A DNA stretch of 64,000 nt from contig CAVOXY010000045.1 in the NCBI GenBank assembly GCA_963700515.1, positions 1 to 64,000 of the forward strand, written 5' to 3'. The position numbers and the translations under genes were made by a program. The stretch's first letter is position 1. Every line of letters begins with the position of its first letter. Source of the DNA: JAJRVM01 sp963700515. Its GTDB lineage: Bacteria; Planctomycetota; Planctomycetia; Pirellulales; Pirellulaceae. The notes beneath the pieces are model-generated. The model saw only the letters and a list, made by a program, of their open reading frames with translations, was not told the origin of the DNA and did not search any database. Below, piece by piece: positions 42,438-52,766 of this stretch.

Positions 42438-44053
42438 ATGGCCACGCAACTCACGCTCACGGCGTTCGACACCATTGTCTGCGTAACGACGCTGGCTGGC
42501 AGCATGGGGGCCGGTCTTTGGCTGGGAATGCGCAAGACGCTCAAGGGAAGCAGCGATGGCTACTTTTTGGCCGGTCGGCAATTGACCTGGCCGATCGTCG
42601 GTGCATCCCTGTTTGCCACCAATATCGGCGCCGAACATCTCGTCGGTCTGTCGGGTGACTCCTACCGCTACGGCCTGAAGGCGGGCACCGTGGAGTTGGG
42701 CACGGCCATTTGCATCGGCATCGCCTGCTGGGTGTTGTTCCCCACCTATATCAAGAACAAGGTCTTCACGATCCCCGAGTTTCTCGAGCGCCGTTACGAC
42801 GTGCGCGCGCGGCTGTTCTTCTCGGGCCTGATGCTGTTGATTTGCGTGATGACCAAGATGGCGTTCACGCTGTTCGCCGGGGCTCTGGTCGATCCACAGC
42901 CTGCTCGGCTGGGATGTCATGAGTGTCGTGGTGTTGCTGTCGCTGGCGGCTGCGGTCGTCACGATCCTGGGTGGCTTCGCGGCGGTCGCCTATACCGACA
43001 CCATCCAGACCGTCATCATGATCGTCGGCTGCACACTCATGCTCTTCTTCGGGCTCGAGAAGGTTGGCGGCTGGGATGACCTGGTCGCCAAGGCCGGAGC
43101 TCAGATGCACATAGCCGGTCCGATTGACGACCCCAGTTACCCATTCTGGGGCATCATTATGGGAGTGGTCTATGGCGGTTTGTTTTACTGGGGCATGGAC
43201 CAGGTCAATGTGCAGCGTGTGCTGGGAGCCCGCAACCTGGACCAGGCCCGCTGGGGTGCCATGTTCGCCGCCCTGCTCAAACTGACTCCCATCTTCATCT
43301 TCGCTCTGCCGGGAGTGATCACCTACGCCTTATACCCCGGCCTGTCGGACGAGGACTCGAAGAGCACGTTTGTCGTGATGCTCAACAACCTTCTACCGAG
43401 CGGTCTGCGGGGCCTCGTCCTCTCGGCCTTGCTGGCAGCCTTGATTTCATCGATCCTGGCGGTGATGAATTCCGTGTCGACCATGCTGGTTCGCGATTTC
43501 CTGCTGTACTTCAAGCCGGGCTTGGGCGAACGAACGCAGGTATTGCTGGGAAGAATCATGGTGTTCGTCGCGGCGGTGGCCGGGGCTTCGGGCGCGTACC
43601 TGGTCTCGCAGACACAGGACGGCCTGTACAAGTATCTCCAAGCCATTTCGTTCTACCTGTGCGTGCCGTTGGTGCCGGCGATCTTCTTCGCCATCGTCAG
43701 CAAGCGGATCAATATGACCGGCGCGATCTGCAGCGTGCTGGTCGGCAGTGTCATTTCAACACTCTACGTGATCGACGGAATCTTCCAGGACTTCGGCCGC
43801 GCCAACTTTGGCTTCCTCCATCTGACGCTTACCGAGAACTACACGTTCCGCGGCCTGTGGGAAGTGATCATCACGACGGTCGTGCTGTTCCTGGCCTCCT
43901 ATGCCACGCTCCCGCCACCTCCCAAGAAAGTGGAAGGGACTGACCGTGAATTGGGCGGCATCGATCGAACCCTTTCGAGGGCTTTCTGACTGGCGACTGC
44001 AACTGGGAATGTTGTTGACCGCCACCGTTTGCCTCTATGCGTGGTTGTGGTAA
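42438..44053 (+). CDS. Sodium:solute symporter (SSS family); two frame breaks
   Basis: About 538 residues, starting MATQLTLTAFDTIV. It is a multi-spanning membrane protein with family motifs GYFLAGRQLTWPIVGASLFA, ATNIGAEHLVGLSGDSYRYG, FTIPEFLERRYDVRAR and, after a frame change near 42.9 kb, GGFAAVAYTDTIQTVIMIVG and MDQVNVQRVLGARN. These are typical of SGLT-like sodium/sugar or sodium/inositol symporters. A second change near 43.94 kb hides the last membrane helix (DWRLQLGMLLTATVCLYAWL), so the real stop is at 44053 and not at 43989. It is followed after 2 nt by a UroD-family gene. Confidence 0.85.
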
Positions 44054-44055
44054 CG

Positions 44056-45117
44056 ATGAGACGGATGACTTCACTTGAGCGTGTGCGGACTGTCCTGCAG
44101 GGTGCCATCCCTGATCGCGTACCGGTCGGACTGCACAACTATCTGATGGCTTGCCGGATGATCGACGCGGATCTCTGCGTTATCCTGCGGGACGGGGAAG
44201 CCTTGGCCGCCGCGCAACTGGCCGCCTGGCGCGAATTCGGCCACGACGTGATCATGCATGAAAACGGCGTGCACGCGGAAGCGGAAGCGATGGGCTGCAC
44301 CGTCCGCTACCAAAGCGGTATTGCTCCGCATGTTGACGAGCCCGTGGTAAATACGCTTGCCGATATCGATCGGCTGCGCGTGCCCGATCCCGAATCGACG
44401 TTTCCGCTCAATGAGGTCCTCAAGGCAACTCGCATCATCGCCGCAGAAACCGCCCCACACGTGTTTCTGAACGGACGTGCCGACCAAGGGCCCATTGCGC
44501 TGGCGCTGGAGCTGTGTGGTCCCGAACGGTTTCTGACGTGGGTTGCCGAACCGGAACAACGACCGGCGGTCGAGCGATTGCTTGATATCTGCAGCCGCAT
44601 GAACATTGCCTTCGGCCAGGCCCAGATCCGTGCGGGAGCCCACAGTTCGACCATCGGATTGGCGGGCCACAGCTTGATCTCGCCAGCCACGTTTGCGGAG
44701 TTGGAACTACCGCGAGCGCGAGCCTTCTGCGCAGCCATGCGGCGCTGCGGCGCGACGGGTTGGGTTCACGCCTGCGGCAACGAGACCAGCATGTTACCGC
44801 ATCTGATCGCCACGGAGGCCAGTTGTATCGAACTGGACCCTGGTACCAACCCGATAATCTGTAAGGACGCCACGCGAGGGCACACCAGCGTGTTGGGAAT
44901 GCTGGACCCGGTACACGTCTTGCGCGACAAGAGCGCCGAGGATGTCTCGCGCCAGACGCGCGACATCATGCGGCAAATGGCCCCCGGCGGCGGTTTCCTT
45001 GTCGGGCCCGGCTGCGCTTTGCCGCCAGACACGCCGCTGGCCAATATCCACGCCGTCATCGAGTGTGCCAGGACGGCCGGACGTTACGCAGCGGATGGCA
45101 GCCTGAGGGATCTGTAA
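44056..45117 (+). CDS. Uroporphyrinogen decarboxylase (UroD) family protein, 1
   Basis: 353 residues, beginning MRRMTSLERVRTVLQGAIPD (S-x-R-E-R-V...G-x-x-P-D-R-V-P-V start of the family). A UroD-like barrel follows: HDVIMHENGVHAEAEAMGC, VFLNGRADQGPIALALELCG, GWVHACGNETSMLPHLIATE (the H-x-C-G motif, zinc-ligand site in the MtaA/MtbA methyltransferase branch) and GGFLVGPGCALPPDTP. The branch with HACG is closer to corrinoid-dependent methyltransferases than to haem biosynthesis. It starts 2 nt after the symporter stop, so it is in the same operon. Substrate unknown; demethylation of a methylated sugar is a guess. Confidence 0.85.
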   Translation: MRRMTSLERVRTVLQGAIPDRVPVGLHNYLMACRMIDADLCVILRDGEALAAAQLAAWREFGHDVIMHENGVHAEAEAMGCTVRYQSGIAPHVDEPVVNTLADIDRLRVPDPESTFPLNEVLKATRIIAAETAPHVFLNGRADQGPIALALELCGPERFLTWVAEPEQRPAVERLLDICSRMNIAFGQAQIRAGAHSSTIGLAGHSLISPATFAELELPRARAFCAAMRRCGATGWVHACGNETSMLPHLIATEASCIELDPGTNPIICKDATRGHTSVLGMLDPVHVLRDKSAEDVSRQTRDIMRQMAPGGGFLVGPGCALPPDTPLANIHAVIECARTAGRYAADGSLRDL

Positions 45118-45748
45118 TAGCAGAGTCTCGGCGCAAACGACGTGTGCGCCTTAGTTGGAGGACGGGATCCTATCCCGTCCGTGCATGGTTGTGACGCCGA
45201 CTGCTCGAAGGGGAACGAATCGGGAATGCGCAATGCGCAGTGAAGAATGACGGGGGCCGAACATCCGAAAGTGGCATTCGGTCACCACGGAAATGCTGAT
45301 TTCGCGCTCCGCATTGCGCATTCCGCACTCCCTGGCGGCTAATCGTTCCGATCGTCCCCGTCCACAAAACCAGGTATTTTGACGCCCCGTAATTGTTTAG
45401 CCGTTGGCAGTCAGGACAGCAAAGAAACCGAGGAAGATTTCTGAGCTGACGGTACCGGATGCACGATGCATGGCTCCCAAGTCAATGATTAATGGTGAAT
45501 GGTGAATAATTGACCGTTCGTGATTCGCCCTTTTTCTGTTCTTGCACCGCAGCGGAACGCCACGATGATTGGCTTCCTCATCCACCTTCCCCTCATTCAC
45601 CATTCACCATTCACCATTCGCTATTCCGGTCTATTTACCCCCTGGCACGCCTTACCTGGTGAAAACAAAGCACCGTGCACTGCACACGGCTAAAGTGTTA
45701 CGACGCCCTTTATTGGTTGCGGCCAACGGCCGCGTTAGGAATAACGTG
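45118..45748. other. Intergenic region with dispersed and inverted repeats
   Basis: No gene recognised. It holds the longer copy of the TAATCGTTCC element (about 45192-45357), a widely spaced inverted repeat ('aatggtgaatggtgaata' near 45490 against 'attcaccattcaccattc' near 45595), and the sequence TTGCGGCCAACGGCCGCGTT (about 45717-45736), which recurs at about 61190. Confidence 0.7.
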
Positions 45749-46754
45749 ATGACTCCCCGCCAACGCGTGAGAACCGCCCTGCTGCATCAGCAACCCGATC
45801 GTACGCCGTACCACATCGTCTTCACCAAGCAGATGCACCAGCGGATGGTCGACTACCTCGGGGACCCTGCGTTTCTGGACCGTATCGGCAACCATTTCAC
45901 GATTCTCCGCGCCGAGCCGACCGGCGCACGTGTGGAAGTTCGGCCAAACGTCTGGCGCGATCAGTTCGGTGTGCACTGGGACCGCAGCGTGGACCGGGAC
46001 ATCGGCGTGGTGCTGGAGTATCTCGTTACCCGCGAGAACCTGCGCTGACTTCGCGTTTCCTGACGCAGACGATCCGTCACGATTCGCCGCCTATGAGACC
46101 CTGCGGCAAGATCACCCTGATACCTTTGTCGTGACCAACATCTCGTTCAGTCTGTTTGAACGTGCCTGGACACTTTGCGGCATGGAAACGCTCTTGATGG
46201 CCATGATGGACGACCCCGCTTTCGTCCACCAACTACTGGACTCTCTGCTGGCGTTCAACCTGCGATTGATCGAGCAGGCTTGCCAATATGACATCGACGC
46301 AGTGATGTTTGGCGACGACTGGGGACAACAACACGGGCTGATCATGGGCCCGGCCCTGTGGCGTGAGTTCATCAAGCCACGCATCCGTCAGATGTATCAA
46401 GCGGTCAAGGCCGGCGGCAAATTCGTGTTCATCCACTCGTGCGGCAAGGTCCAGCAGTTGTTCCCCGAACTCATTGAGTGCGGGCTCGATGTCTTCAATC
46501 CCCTGCAGCCCGAAGTGATGGATGTGGCAGCCATCAAGCGGGACTTCGGCGCGCAGCTGAGTTTCTACGGAGGTATCAGCATCCAGCGTCTTCTGCCCTA
46601 TGGCACGGTGCGACAAACCAAGGATGAGGTGCGGCGGTTGATCGACGTGCTCGGTCGCGACGGAGGCTACATCGCTTCGCCGGCACACGCCATCCCCGCC
46701 GATGCCCGCGTGGAAAATGTCGCCGCCATGATCGAGGTGCTGCAGAACCAGTAG
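45749..46754 (+). CDS. Uroporphyrinogen decarboxylase (UroD) family protein, 2; one frame break
   Basis: About 334 residues after bridging a frame change near 46.04 kb. It starts MTPRQRVRTALLHQQPDRTP. It continues RVEVRPNVWRDQFGVHW, then FAFPDADDPSRF, ETLLMAMMDDPAF, VMFGDDWGQQHGLIMGP, FVFIHSCGKVQQLFPELIEC (H-x-C-G site) and NPLQPEVMDVAAI and FYGGISIQRLLP. It is a paralogue of the UroD-family gene upstream but differs enough to have another substrate. The TGA at the end of the first piece is a frame artefact rather than a recoded codon, because the protein continues in another frame. It is separated from the first UroD gene by about 630 nt of repeats. Confidence 0.82.
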
Positions 46755-46767
46755 CGAATATTCTGGT

Positions 46768-47470
46768 AGCTGAGCCCGCCCAGGGCTCAGCAGACGCGCC
46801 GGTCGATACCCCATCCAGCTGAAGCCTGCGCGGCGTCAGCTACGTAGCTGAGCCCGCCCAGGGCTCAGCAGACGCGCCGGATCGATGCCCCATTCAGCTG
46901 AAGCCTACGCGGCGTCAGCTACGTAGCTGAGCCCGCCCAGGGCTCAGCAGACGCGCCGGTCGATACCCCATCCATCTGAAGCCTACGCGGCGTCAGCTAC
47001 GTAGCTGAGCCCGCCCAGGGCTCAGCAGACGCGCCGGTCGATACCCCATCCAGCTGAAGCCTACGCGGCGTCAGCTACGTAGCTGAGCCCGCCCAGGGCT
47101 CAGCAGACGCGCCAGTGGATACCCCATTCATCTGAAGCCTACGCGGCGTCAGCTACGTAGCTGAGCCCGCCCAGGGCTCAGCAGACGCGCCAGTGGATAC
47201 CCCATTCATCTGAAGCCTACGCGGCGTCAGCTACGTAGCTGAGCCCGCCCAGGGCTCAGCAGACGCGCCAGTGGATACCCCATTCAGCTGAAGCCTACGC
47301 GGCGTCAGCTACGTAGCTGAGCCCGCCCAGGGCTCAGCAGACGTGCCGGTCGATACCCCATTCAGCTGAAGCCTACGCGGCGTCAGCTACGTAGCTGAGC
47401 CCGCCCAGGGCTCAGCAGACGCGCCGGTCGATGCCCCATTCATCTGAAGCCTACGCGGCTTCCGCTACGT
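46768..47470. repeat. Tandem array of nine 78-bp units with two hairpins each
   Basis: Unit: GTAGCTGAGCCCGCCCAGGG (pairs GAGCCC/GGGCTC), a linker 'agacgcgccggtcgataccc', then CTGAAGCCTACGCGGCGTCAG and the next GTAGCTGAG. Starts lie about every 78 bp from 46768. Copies differ at a few linker positions (cggtcgat / cagtggat; cagctg / catctg). The last copy degrades at 47450-47470. The core palindromes are shared with the arrays at 35.0-35.4 and 62.0-62.25 kb. Confidence 0.93.
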
Positions 47471-47495
47471 GACGCACACAACGCCAGCTCCTTCT

Positions 47496-47675
47496 TCAAT
47501 CGTCCTCTGGCGGTTCTCCACAGCGGCCTCGTATACCGTTACCGCAGCTTTCGCCATCAAGTGCATCGTTCGCTGGGACGGTAGGAGCGGCAGATGCTTC
47601 AAACCCATGCGCGAATACGTCAACAAGTGACTGTTCGATGTTCCGCTCTAATCGCGATACGGCGTGTTGTTCCAT
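47496..47675 (-). CDS. Small protein, unknown
   Basis: 59 residues beginning MEQHAVSRLERNIEQSLVDV, with GAGAGGAA about 6 nt before the ATG. A short amphipathic helix is followed by a Gly/Cys-containing acidic tail (ESCGNGIRGRCGEPPEDD). No family recognised. The case for a gene rests on the good ribosome-binding site; it could be chance. Confidence 0.35.
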   Translation of the reverse strand: MEQHAVSRLERNIEQSLVDVFAHGFEASAAPTVPANDALDGESCGNGIRGRCGEPPEDD

Positions 47676-47829
47676 AGTGATTCCTCTCATCATACATCGC
47701 TGCGCCTCGCGGCAATCTTCGTCGCCCTTCCCGGGCACGACACATTGGAGCCTGAACTCGCGGAGCTATCTGCCGTCGGCGATTTCCCAACGGCCCGCCA
47801 CGTCGTGACTCTCATGCCACGCAATGCTG

Positions 47830-49927
47830 TCACGGTTGCTGCGCGGGCACTTCAGACTCGTCGCTGGCAGCGGGGTCCCACGGGGAGCCCCACAGTTCGT
47901 ACCAGGACGATAGTCCCTGCATTTCGCGCTGGACCCGCTCGCTCGGGACCGCAAACCGGACTTCGCGCGGAGCGACAAGCGCCACCAGTTGTCGGATATC
48001 GAAATGACTCCAACAGACCGAAGCAGAAAAGCTCCGGGTATTGCATCGCCGACCAGTTGTCTTCGATTGCCTGCTTCAGACTGCCAAGAGCTTGGTGCAA
48101 CTGGACGTTCTTGATTGCCGTCTCGTCCAACCCCGCGGCAACCAACGCCATCAGACTGGTCCGTGGCCCGACGCCGACAACGGTGACCGGTCCCGCGGCG
48201 TGTTGCTGAGCGATCCAGCGGGCGACGGACCGCACTTGGGAGGCCTGGATGCCCAACGGCCGTTGGCCCACGGAAGCCGTGGTCATGGCAAACAACGCTC
48301 CAACCGACGTCGGTGGCTGTCCGGGTCCCGGATCGGACCGGCCAATACAAAACGGATCCATCGTCACGACTCGCCAACCGTCTGACAGCATTTCGCTCAC
48401 CCGATCCACGGTATTGGCACGACCGCCATCGGCCAGCAGCAAGGCTGTTTTAGTCGCTCCGTTTCTGGCAAACGCCACCACGGGAACCGTCCACTCACTG
48501 CCCAGCTTCAGCCGCCAGAACTGGGCCGTGACTCCATCCTTGCTTCTCCACTTCCAGCTGATCGGGCACGACCTCGTAATCCGATGCGCGCACGATCGCG
48601 GCCAATCCGGCGCGCGGCCTGCTGCCACTTGTCCGCCTCGTCCCGCGTCGTCGGCAAGCGGCCTGCGGTGGGCAGATCGGCGGCCAGTTGCCTGGCGAGC
48701 GAATGGAAGGTCTCGTTCTTCTCCGGTAACTCAACAGATAGCTGCTCGGCGGTTTTCAGTTCGTCCTGGCAGGGAATTTCTTCGTCGCGGAAACTCGGAT
48801 CATCGGCGTAGAAGAATTTGTGCAGTGCGCGATAAAGGGCTTCCCGGTTGTTCTGCTCGTAGTTGTGCGTACCCGGATCGTAATTAACGTGGGTGAGCAG
48901 CGACCCGGCCTTGCCATACAAACAGAACACGGGATGTGCGGCAGTCAGCAGCGGCCCCAAGGCGTAACCCGACTCAAAACAGCAGTTGTCGGCGGCATTG
49001 TAAATCAGCAGAGTCGGCCGCGGAGCCATCATCGCGGACAAATGCGTGTAATCGACCAAGGTCGCCAGGTCGTTAGGCGTCTGTTCCGAGTCGCCCAGGT
49101 CCTTGTGGTACACGGTACGTGTCAGAAAGCTGGAATATCCCGCGACAGGAACCGACAATTTGACGCGTGTGTCGAGCGCACTGATAAATATCGTCTGCCA
49201 ACCGCCACCCGACAGACCGGTTACAGCCACACGGTCCGGGTCGGCATGCTCCAGACTCAGCAGCACATCGAGCGCCCGCTTCATCGACAGGTAATAGGGA
49301 GCCAGACCGCTGGTGCCGCACAAATCCAACTGGTTCATCGAACCGTGGTTGAAGCCTGGCGTACGCAGTTGCCCCATGCCGACCCATTCCACGTTCAGCG
49401 CCAGCATGCCGCGCCGCGCTTGATTGATGCAGCGCATCTGCTTCGGCTCGTAGGCCTTTCCTTCCGGCGAGTGACCATTCACGTTCAAGATGACCGGCAC
49501 GCGACCCTGCAGATCGTCAGGTTCGTAGAGCAGCGCGGGAATCCACATGTTCGGGAGCGCTTCAAACCGGAGCTTTTTGATGTGGTAGCCGGTGCCGCCG
49601 GGAATCGTCTCGAGCCATTCCACGCGCGTCGTCGCATCACGCCAGGCGGTGGCACGCCCGCGATAGACGATCTGCTCGAGCACCGCCGCGCGCAGTTGCT
49701 CGGACTTCCTGTTCCCATTGAGCAGCGGAGGTAACGGCCGGCATGCGTGCGACGCGCGAGTCGCAGAACCGTTGGGCATCCTCCAGCACACGTTCGTGTC
49801 CGACGACCTCACGCTCCAGCCACATGGCGACATTTTCGCGCGTGACGTCTCCCATGGCAGCACGGCTGCTGAGTGACACCATAATGGCACAGATAACGGC
49901 GGCAGCCGTCCGACTCGGTTTGAACAT
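47830..49927 (-). CDS. Secreted alpha/beta-hydrolase, acetyl-xylan-esterase/dienelactone-hydrolase type; several frame breaks
   Basis: About 698 residues in four frame pieces, with changes near 49.7, 48.6 and 48.0 kb. It starts at 49927 with a signal peptide (RTAAAVICAIMVSLSSRAAM). The central hydrolase has VPVILNVNGHSPEGKAYEP, GMLALNVEWVGMGQL, MKRALDVLLSLEHADPDRVA and the nucleophile elbow VTGLSGGGWQT. MMAPRPTLLIYNAADN holds a likely acid position and YDPGTHNYEQNNR the histidine. A second alpha/beta half follows (VVTMDPFCIGRSDPG, VTVVGVGPRTS) ending QLVALVAPREVRF. It probably removes acyl groups from polysaccharides. It is separate from the catabolic operon but on the same strand as its regulator. 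Confidence 0.75.
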
Positions 49928-50048
49928 TGACAGGTCTCCACACAAACCCGGAAATCGCCCCCCGGGCATTATACATCAGTCCTCACCGGGCAACACATGT
50001 TCGAGATGGTCCACCAGTCACGTGTTACGGCACCGCAGAGCGTAGCCC

Positions 50049-50179
50049 AGACATCTGGGTTGATTCGTCAATGGCACATGTCTTCACCACGAAGTGGTGG
50101 CACAACCAAGCCCAGACATCTGAGTTGGTTTGTCAAATGGCATGACTTCACCGCAACGCGGTGGCACAACCAAGCCCAG
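50049..50179. repeat. 65-bp unit repeated twice
   Basis: Two copies of a unit running from 'cagacatctg' to 'ggcacaaccaagcc'. Each contains its own small hairpin: CACCACGAAGTGGTG in the first and CACCGCAACGCGGTG in the second. The arms differ but still pair, so the hairpin is conserved rather than the sequence. Confidence 0.7.
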
Positions 50180-50465
50180 GGTCGCCGCGCCTCGCGGCGC
50201 ACCCTGGGTACACGTGCCACATAAGGCGAGGCACTCTGAAGGAGTGCCACAGGATCAACGTGAACCCGCCCTCCCACGTCCCGCCAAACACACGTGCAAT
50301 TCCCGCGTGGTGGCGTATGCGGACTGGGACACCGCATTCTGTGCCACACCGTTGGGGTAAAGACCGACGCTCTTGACCAACGGACGCGGATGTTGTCGGG
50401 TTCACGCTCACGAAACGGCTCGCCCCGAAAGAAGCGACACCACTGATCAAGGGCCAACCGGATGC

Positions 50466-50533
50466 TGGTGTGCCGGCGCTCGCGGTTCGACTTGTGGAGA
50501 AGTTTACGTTTTCGTCGGCGAGCTTGGCACACC
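50466..50533. repeat. Dispersed 68-bp element, copy 2
   Basis: Starts TGGTGTGCCGGCGCTCGC and ends GCGAGCTTGGCACACC; in this copy the inner GCTCGC/GCGAGC arms also pair, extending the hairpin. Confidence 0.75.
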
Positions 50534-50589
50534 CTACGCCTACGCCTACCGCGTCGGCAGTAGCACCCTCGCTGGCACAAGAAACGGAA

Positions 50590-50620
50590 CGGGGAGGTCA
50601 GGTTGATCCCGGCCTCCCCG
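50590..50620 (-). terminator. Possible terminator hairpin after the first selenoprotein gene
   Basis: CGGGGAGG and CCTCCCCG form an 8-bp stem 22-50 nt past the TAG of the gene. Only a weak T-rich tract follows on the minus strand, so termination is likely but not certain. Confidence 0.5.
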
Positions 50621-50641
50621 CTCGCTTAAACCAGATTGCGG

Positions 50642-52344
50642 CTAGTTCAATGTCTTACTAATTTCAATGATGCTGCCTTTATCACCGTCGATCTTGAAGG
50701 GCTTCGCTTCCATCTCCACTTTCACTTCATACTTGTCGGCCGGGTCGGTTGGTACTCGCCACGAGTACGAACAGGTGAAACCTCAGCCATATTCGAAGTT
50801 GCCGGTGTCGACTTCTTCGCCCTTCTCTGTGGAAATCGTGAACTTCGGCTTGCCGGGTCGCCCACCGTTGACCAGCATGTTGGTGCAGACCTCACCGGCA
50901 CTGCCGACCAGCGACATGCTCAGCGAGACTTTGTCTGCTCCCTGCCGATACCCAACCGTCACGATCGGACGGTACGGTTCGCCAAACGGCAGTTCGACTG
51001 CCTGGCCTTCCGTGACTTGGATCGCCGGATAGTCGCGTTTGGCGCGGGCACTGACCATGGTATACCGGGGCGCCGATGACGATGATGACGACGTGCCGGT
51101 GATGGCACGCCTCAGAGCATCAAACAGCGACCCGGTCTCCTGGGCCTCTTCCTTCTGAGGCTCGGCCACGCCGGTCTTGTCGATGGTATAGGAAGCGAGC
51201 TTCCATTGGCCCACCGGCAAGGGCGCTTTGCCCGACTCGTCGCCGACAACCTTCAAGAATCCCTGCTCGCCGTACACGATCGCCCGATAACCTTGGTTCA
51301 CGTTGGTCACGTAACCGACCGGAATCGAGCGACGGCTCCAACGTCAATTCATCACCCGCGGGGGTAATCTTGAGGTCGAGGAATCGACCGCCAAGATTGA
51401 CCTGCTTGGCAACGTAGTACATGGCATCGTTGCTGGTCGCATCGTACGGGTTAGCAGAGCGGTCCGGCTTCACGTCGGGATCGATGAGATACAGCATGTC
51501 GCCGACTGACGGATAGACGGTGTCATCCGACAATCGGACATTCTCATCGATACCCGCCTGGTCGTCAAAACGCCCGTTGCTATTGTAGTCCACGACAACA
51601 ACACGATACTTCTTGCCGTCGATGGCCATCTCGCCTTCGCGGTAAGCAGCCGCGCTGAGCGATGCGTTGGCATACGAGTACTGAGTCGTCGCATTCGAAT
51701 ACACGCTCATCGTGAACGCGTACTCCAGCTTCACTCCATCGGTTTCGATGGTTAGACCGACGCTGGGGAACACCGTGTTGACGTAACTGATCGACAGATT
51801 CCTTGACGACCGCGACTCAGTCACCGGATCATCGGTCAGGTCACCGTTGTGATTGGTGTCAAAGTAGAGTCGCTCGTAGGAGACGGTCTCCATCAACTTC
51901 GCGGCCACCGCAGGTCGCTTCGCTGCATCCCCGGCTTCCTCAGCCTTCTCTTCCGATTTCGCCTCGTCCTTCTTTTCGTCCGCGTCCTTTCTTGGGCGCC
52001 GAGTCCAAGACGAAGCCGAAATACTGCGAACCGAGTTTCGCGACACCGCGGAAAGGGTGTTGCGAATTGTATTGGCTCGGTTCCTTGTTGATCACTTTCG
52101 AGAATTCAGGAGTTCCCTCTTGCTGGGATCCTCCGATCATCCCTTGCGGTCCGCCAATCTGCATGAAGAACGATTGCGGACGCGCCGATTGAAACCAATA
52201 GTCGACAGACGCGGTCCCAGATCGACCGGTCCTGTCGAATTGCTTGGTTTCCAGCTTGCAGGTTTCCGCGCCGGCATTGACCACGAGTGCAAGCAACCCC
52301 GCGATCGCAACCACGCCGGCTACATAGCGTGACCACTTCCTCAT
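50642..52344 (-). CDS. Secreted selenoprotein of an unrecognised family (in-frame TGA read as Sec); two frame breaks
   Basis: About 566 residues. The start at 52344 has GGAGG upstream and a signal peptide (VAGVVAIAGLLALVVNAGAE). Two one-base insertions are inferred: in an A run near 51.99 kb, and near 51.33 kb. A Lys/Glu-rich linker is followed by two calcium-loop-like motifs, DTNHNGDLTDD (about residue 158) and DYNSNGRFDD (about 249). The C-terminal domain starts near LPVGQWKLASYTI. It carries FEYGUGFTCSYSWRVPT with TGA at 50785-50783 (residue about 520) and ends, in the same frame, with DGDKGSIIEISKTLN and TAG at 50642. A paralogue at 54480-55946 has the same motif, TGA and hairpin, and tRNA-Sec lies between them. 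The Sec-Cys pair (U-x3-C) suggests a redox function outside the cytoplasm; the reaction is unknown. Confidence 0.85.
50747..50785 (-). promoter_or_regulatory. Bacterial SECIS element, selenoprotein 1
   Basis: TGA is followed by 14 nt and then GTACTCG-TGG-CGAGTAC, a perfect 7-bp stem with a 3-nt loop. GGTT right after the TGA can pair with AACC after the stem. The loop lies 22-24 nt past the TGA, within the range of known bacterial SECIS hairpins read by SelB. Confidence 0.85.
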
Positions 52345-52766
52345 AAGCTAAGCCCTCCAAAACATGTGAATCAGACTGGCCGGGCCCTGGGCCATACTCA
52401 GCACAAGCAGCTCCGCATAGCCAGTTGCTCCAAGCACGGTATCATTGGATGCCGAGGCCAATGGCTCGGCCCAGTCACGTCATGCGGCCTGACGACCGCG
52501 CAGCATCATGGCTGTATTCTATGCCCCTGCCTGGAGGGTGTCGAGCGAGAAAAGCCGACAACAACCCTGGTGAATCGAGCGTATCGAAAAGGACCTGAGT
52601 CTTCGGATGGGTCAAAACGGGAGCATTCCGAGACTAAATGGGATGAACCCGACGGGACTGGAGCAGCGAGCGGAACAGAAATGGGACAATGCCTGGATGC
52701 CAACAAGGGCGAGTTTCCATCGCGCCAGCCGCTAAGAGTAAACGGCAAAAGTCATCTTGCTCGAGT
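52345..52766. other. Intergenic region upstream of selenoprotein 1
   Basis: No gene, repeat or RNA recognised on either strand. It probably holds the promoter of the selenoprotein gene. Confidence 0.5.

Larger units (their letters stand above)
49928..50641. other. Intergenic region with repeats
   Basis: No gene recognised. It contains a 65-bp tandem duplication (about 50049-50179), a GC-rich palindrome near 50180-50215 (CCAGGGT...ACCCTGG), a second copy of the 68-bp dispersed element, and a possible terminator for the selenoprotein gene. Confidence 0.7.

Noticed and set aside
43986..43989. Stop after SRAF as the end of the symporter
   Set aside because: The expected last membrane helix (DWRLQLGMLLTATVCLYAWL) is found in another frame just beyond, so the stop is caused by a frame break.
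46044..46048. TGA in the second UroD-family gene as a Sec codon
   Set aside because: The protein continues in a different frame (ADFAFPDAD), so this is a frame break, and no SECIS-like hairpin follows.
46768..47470. A possible CRISPR array
   Set aside because: The whole 78-bp unit is repeated, the 'spacers' are nearly identical, and no cas genes are nearby.
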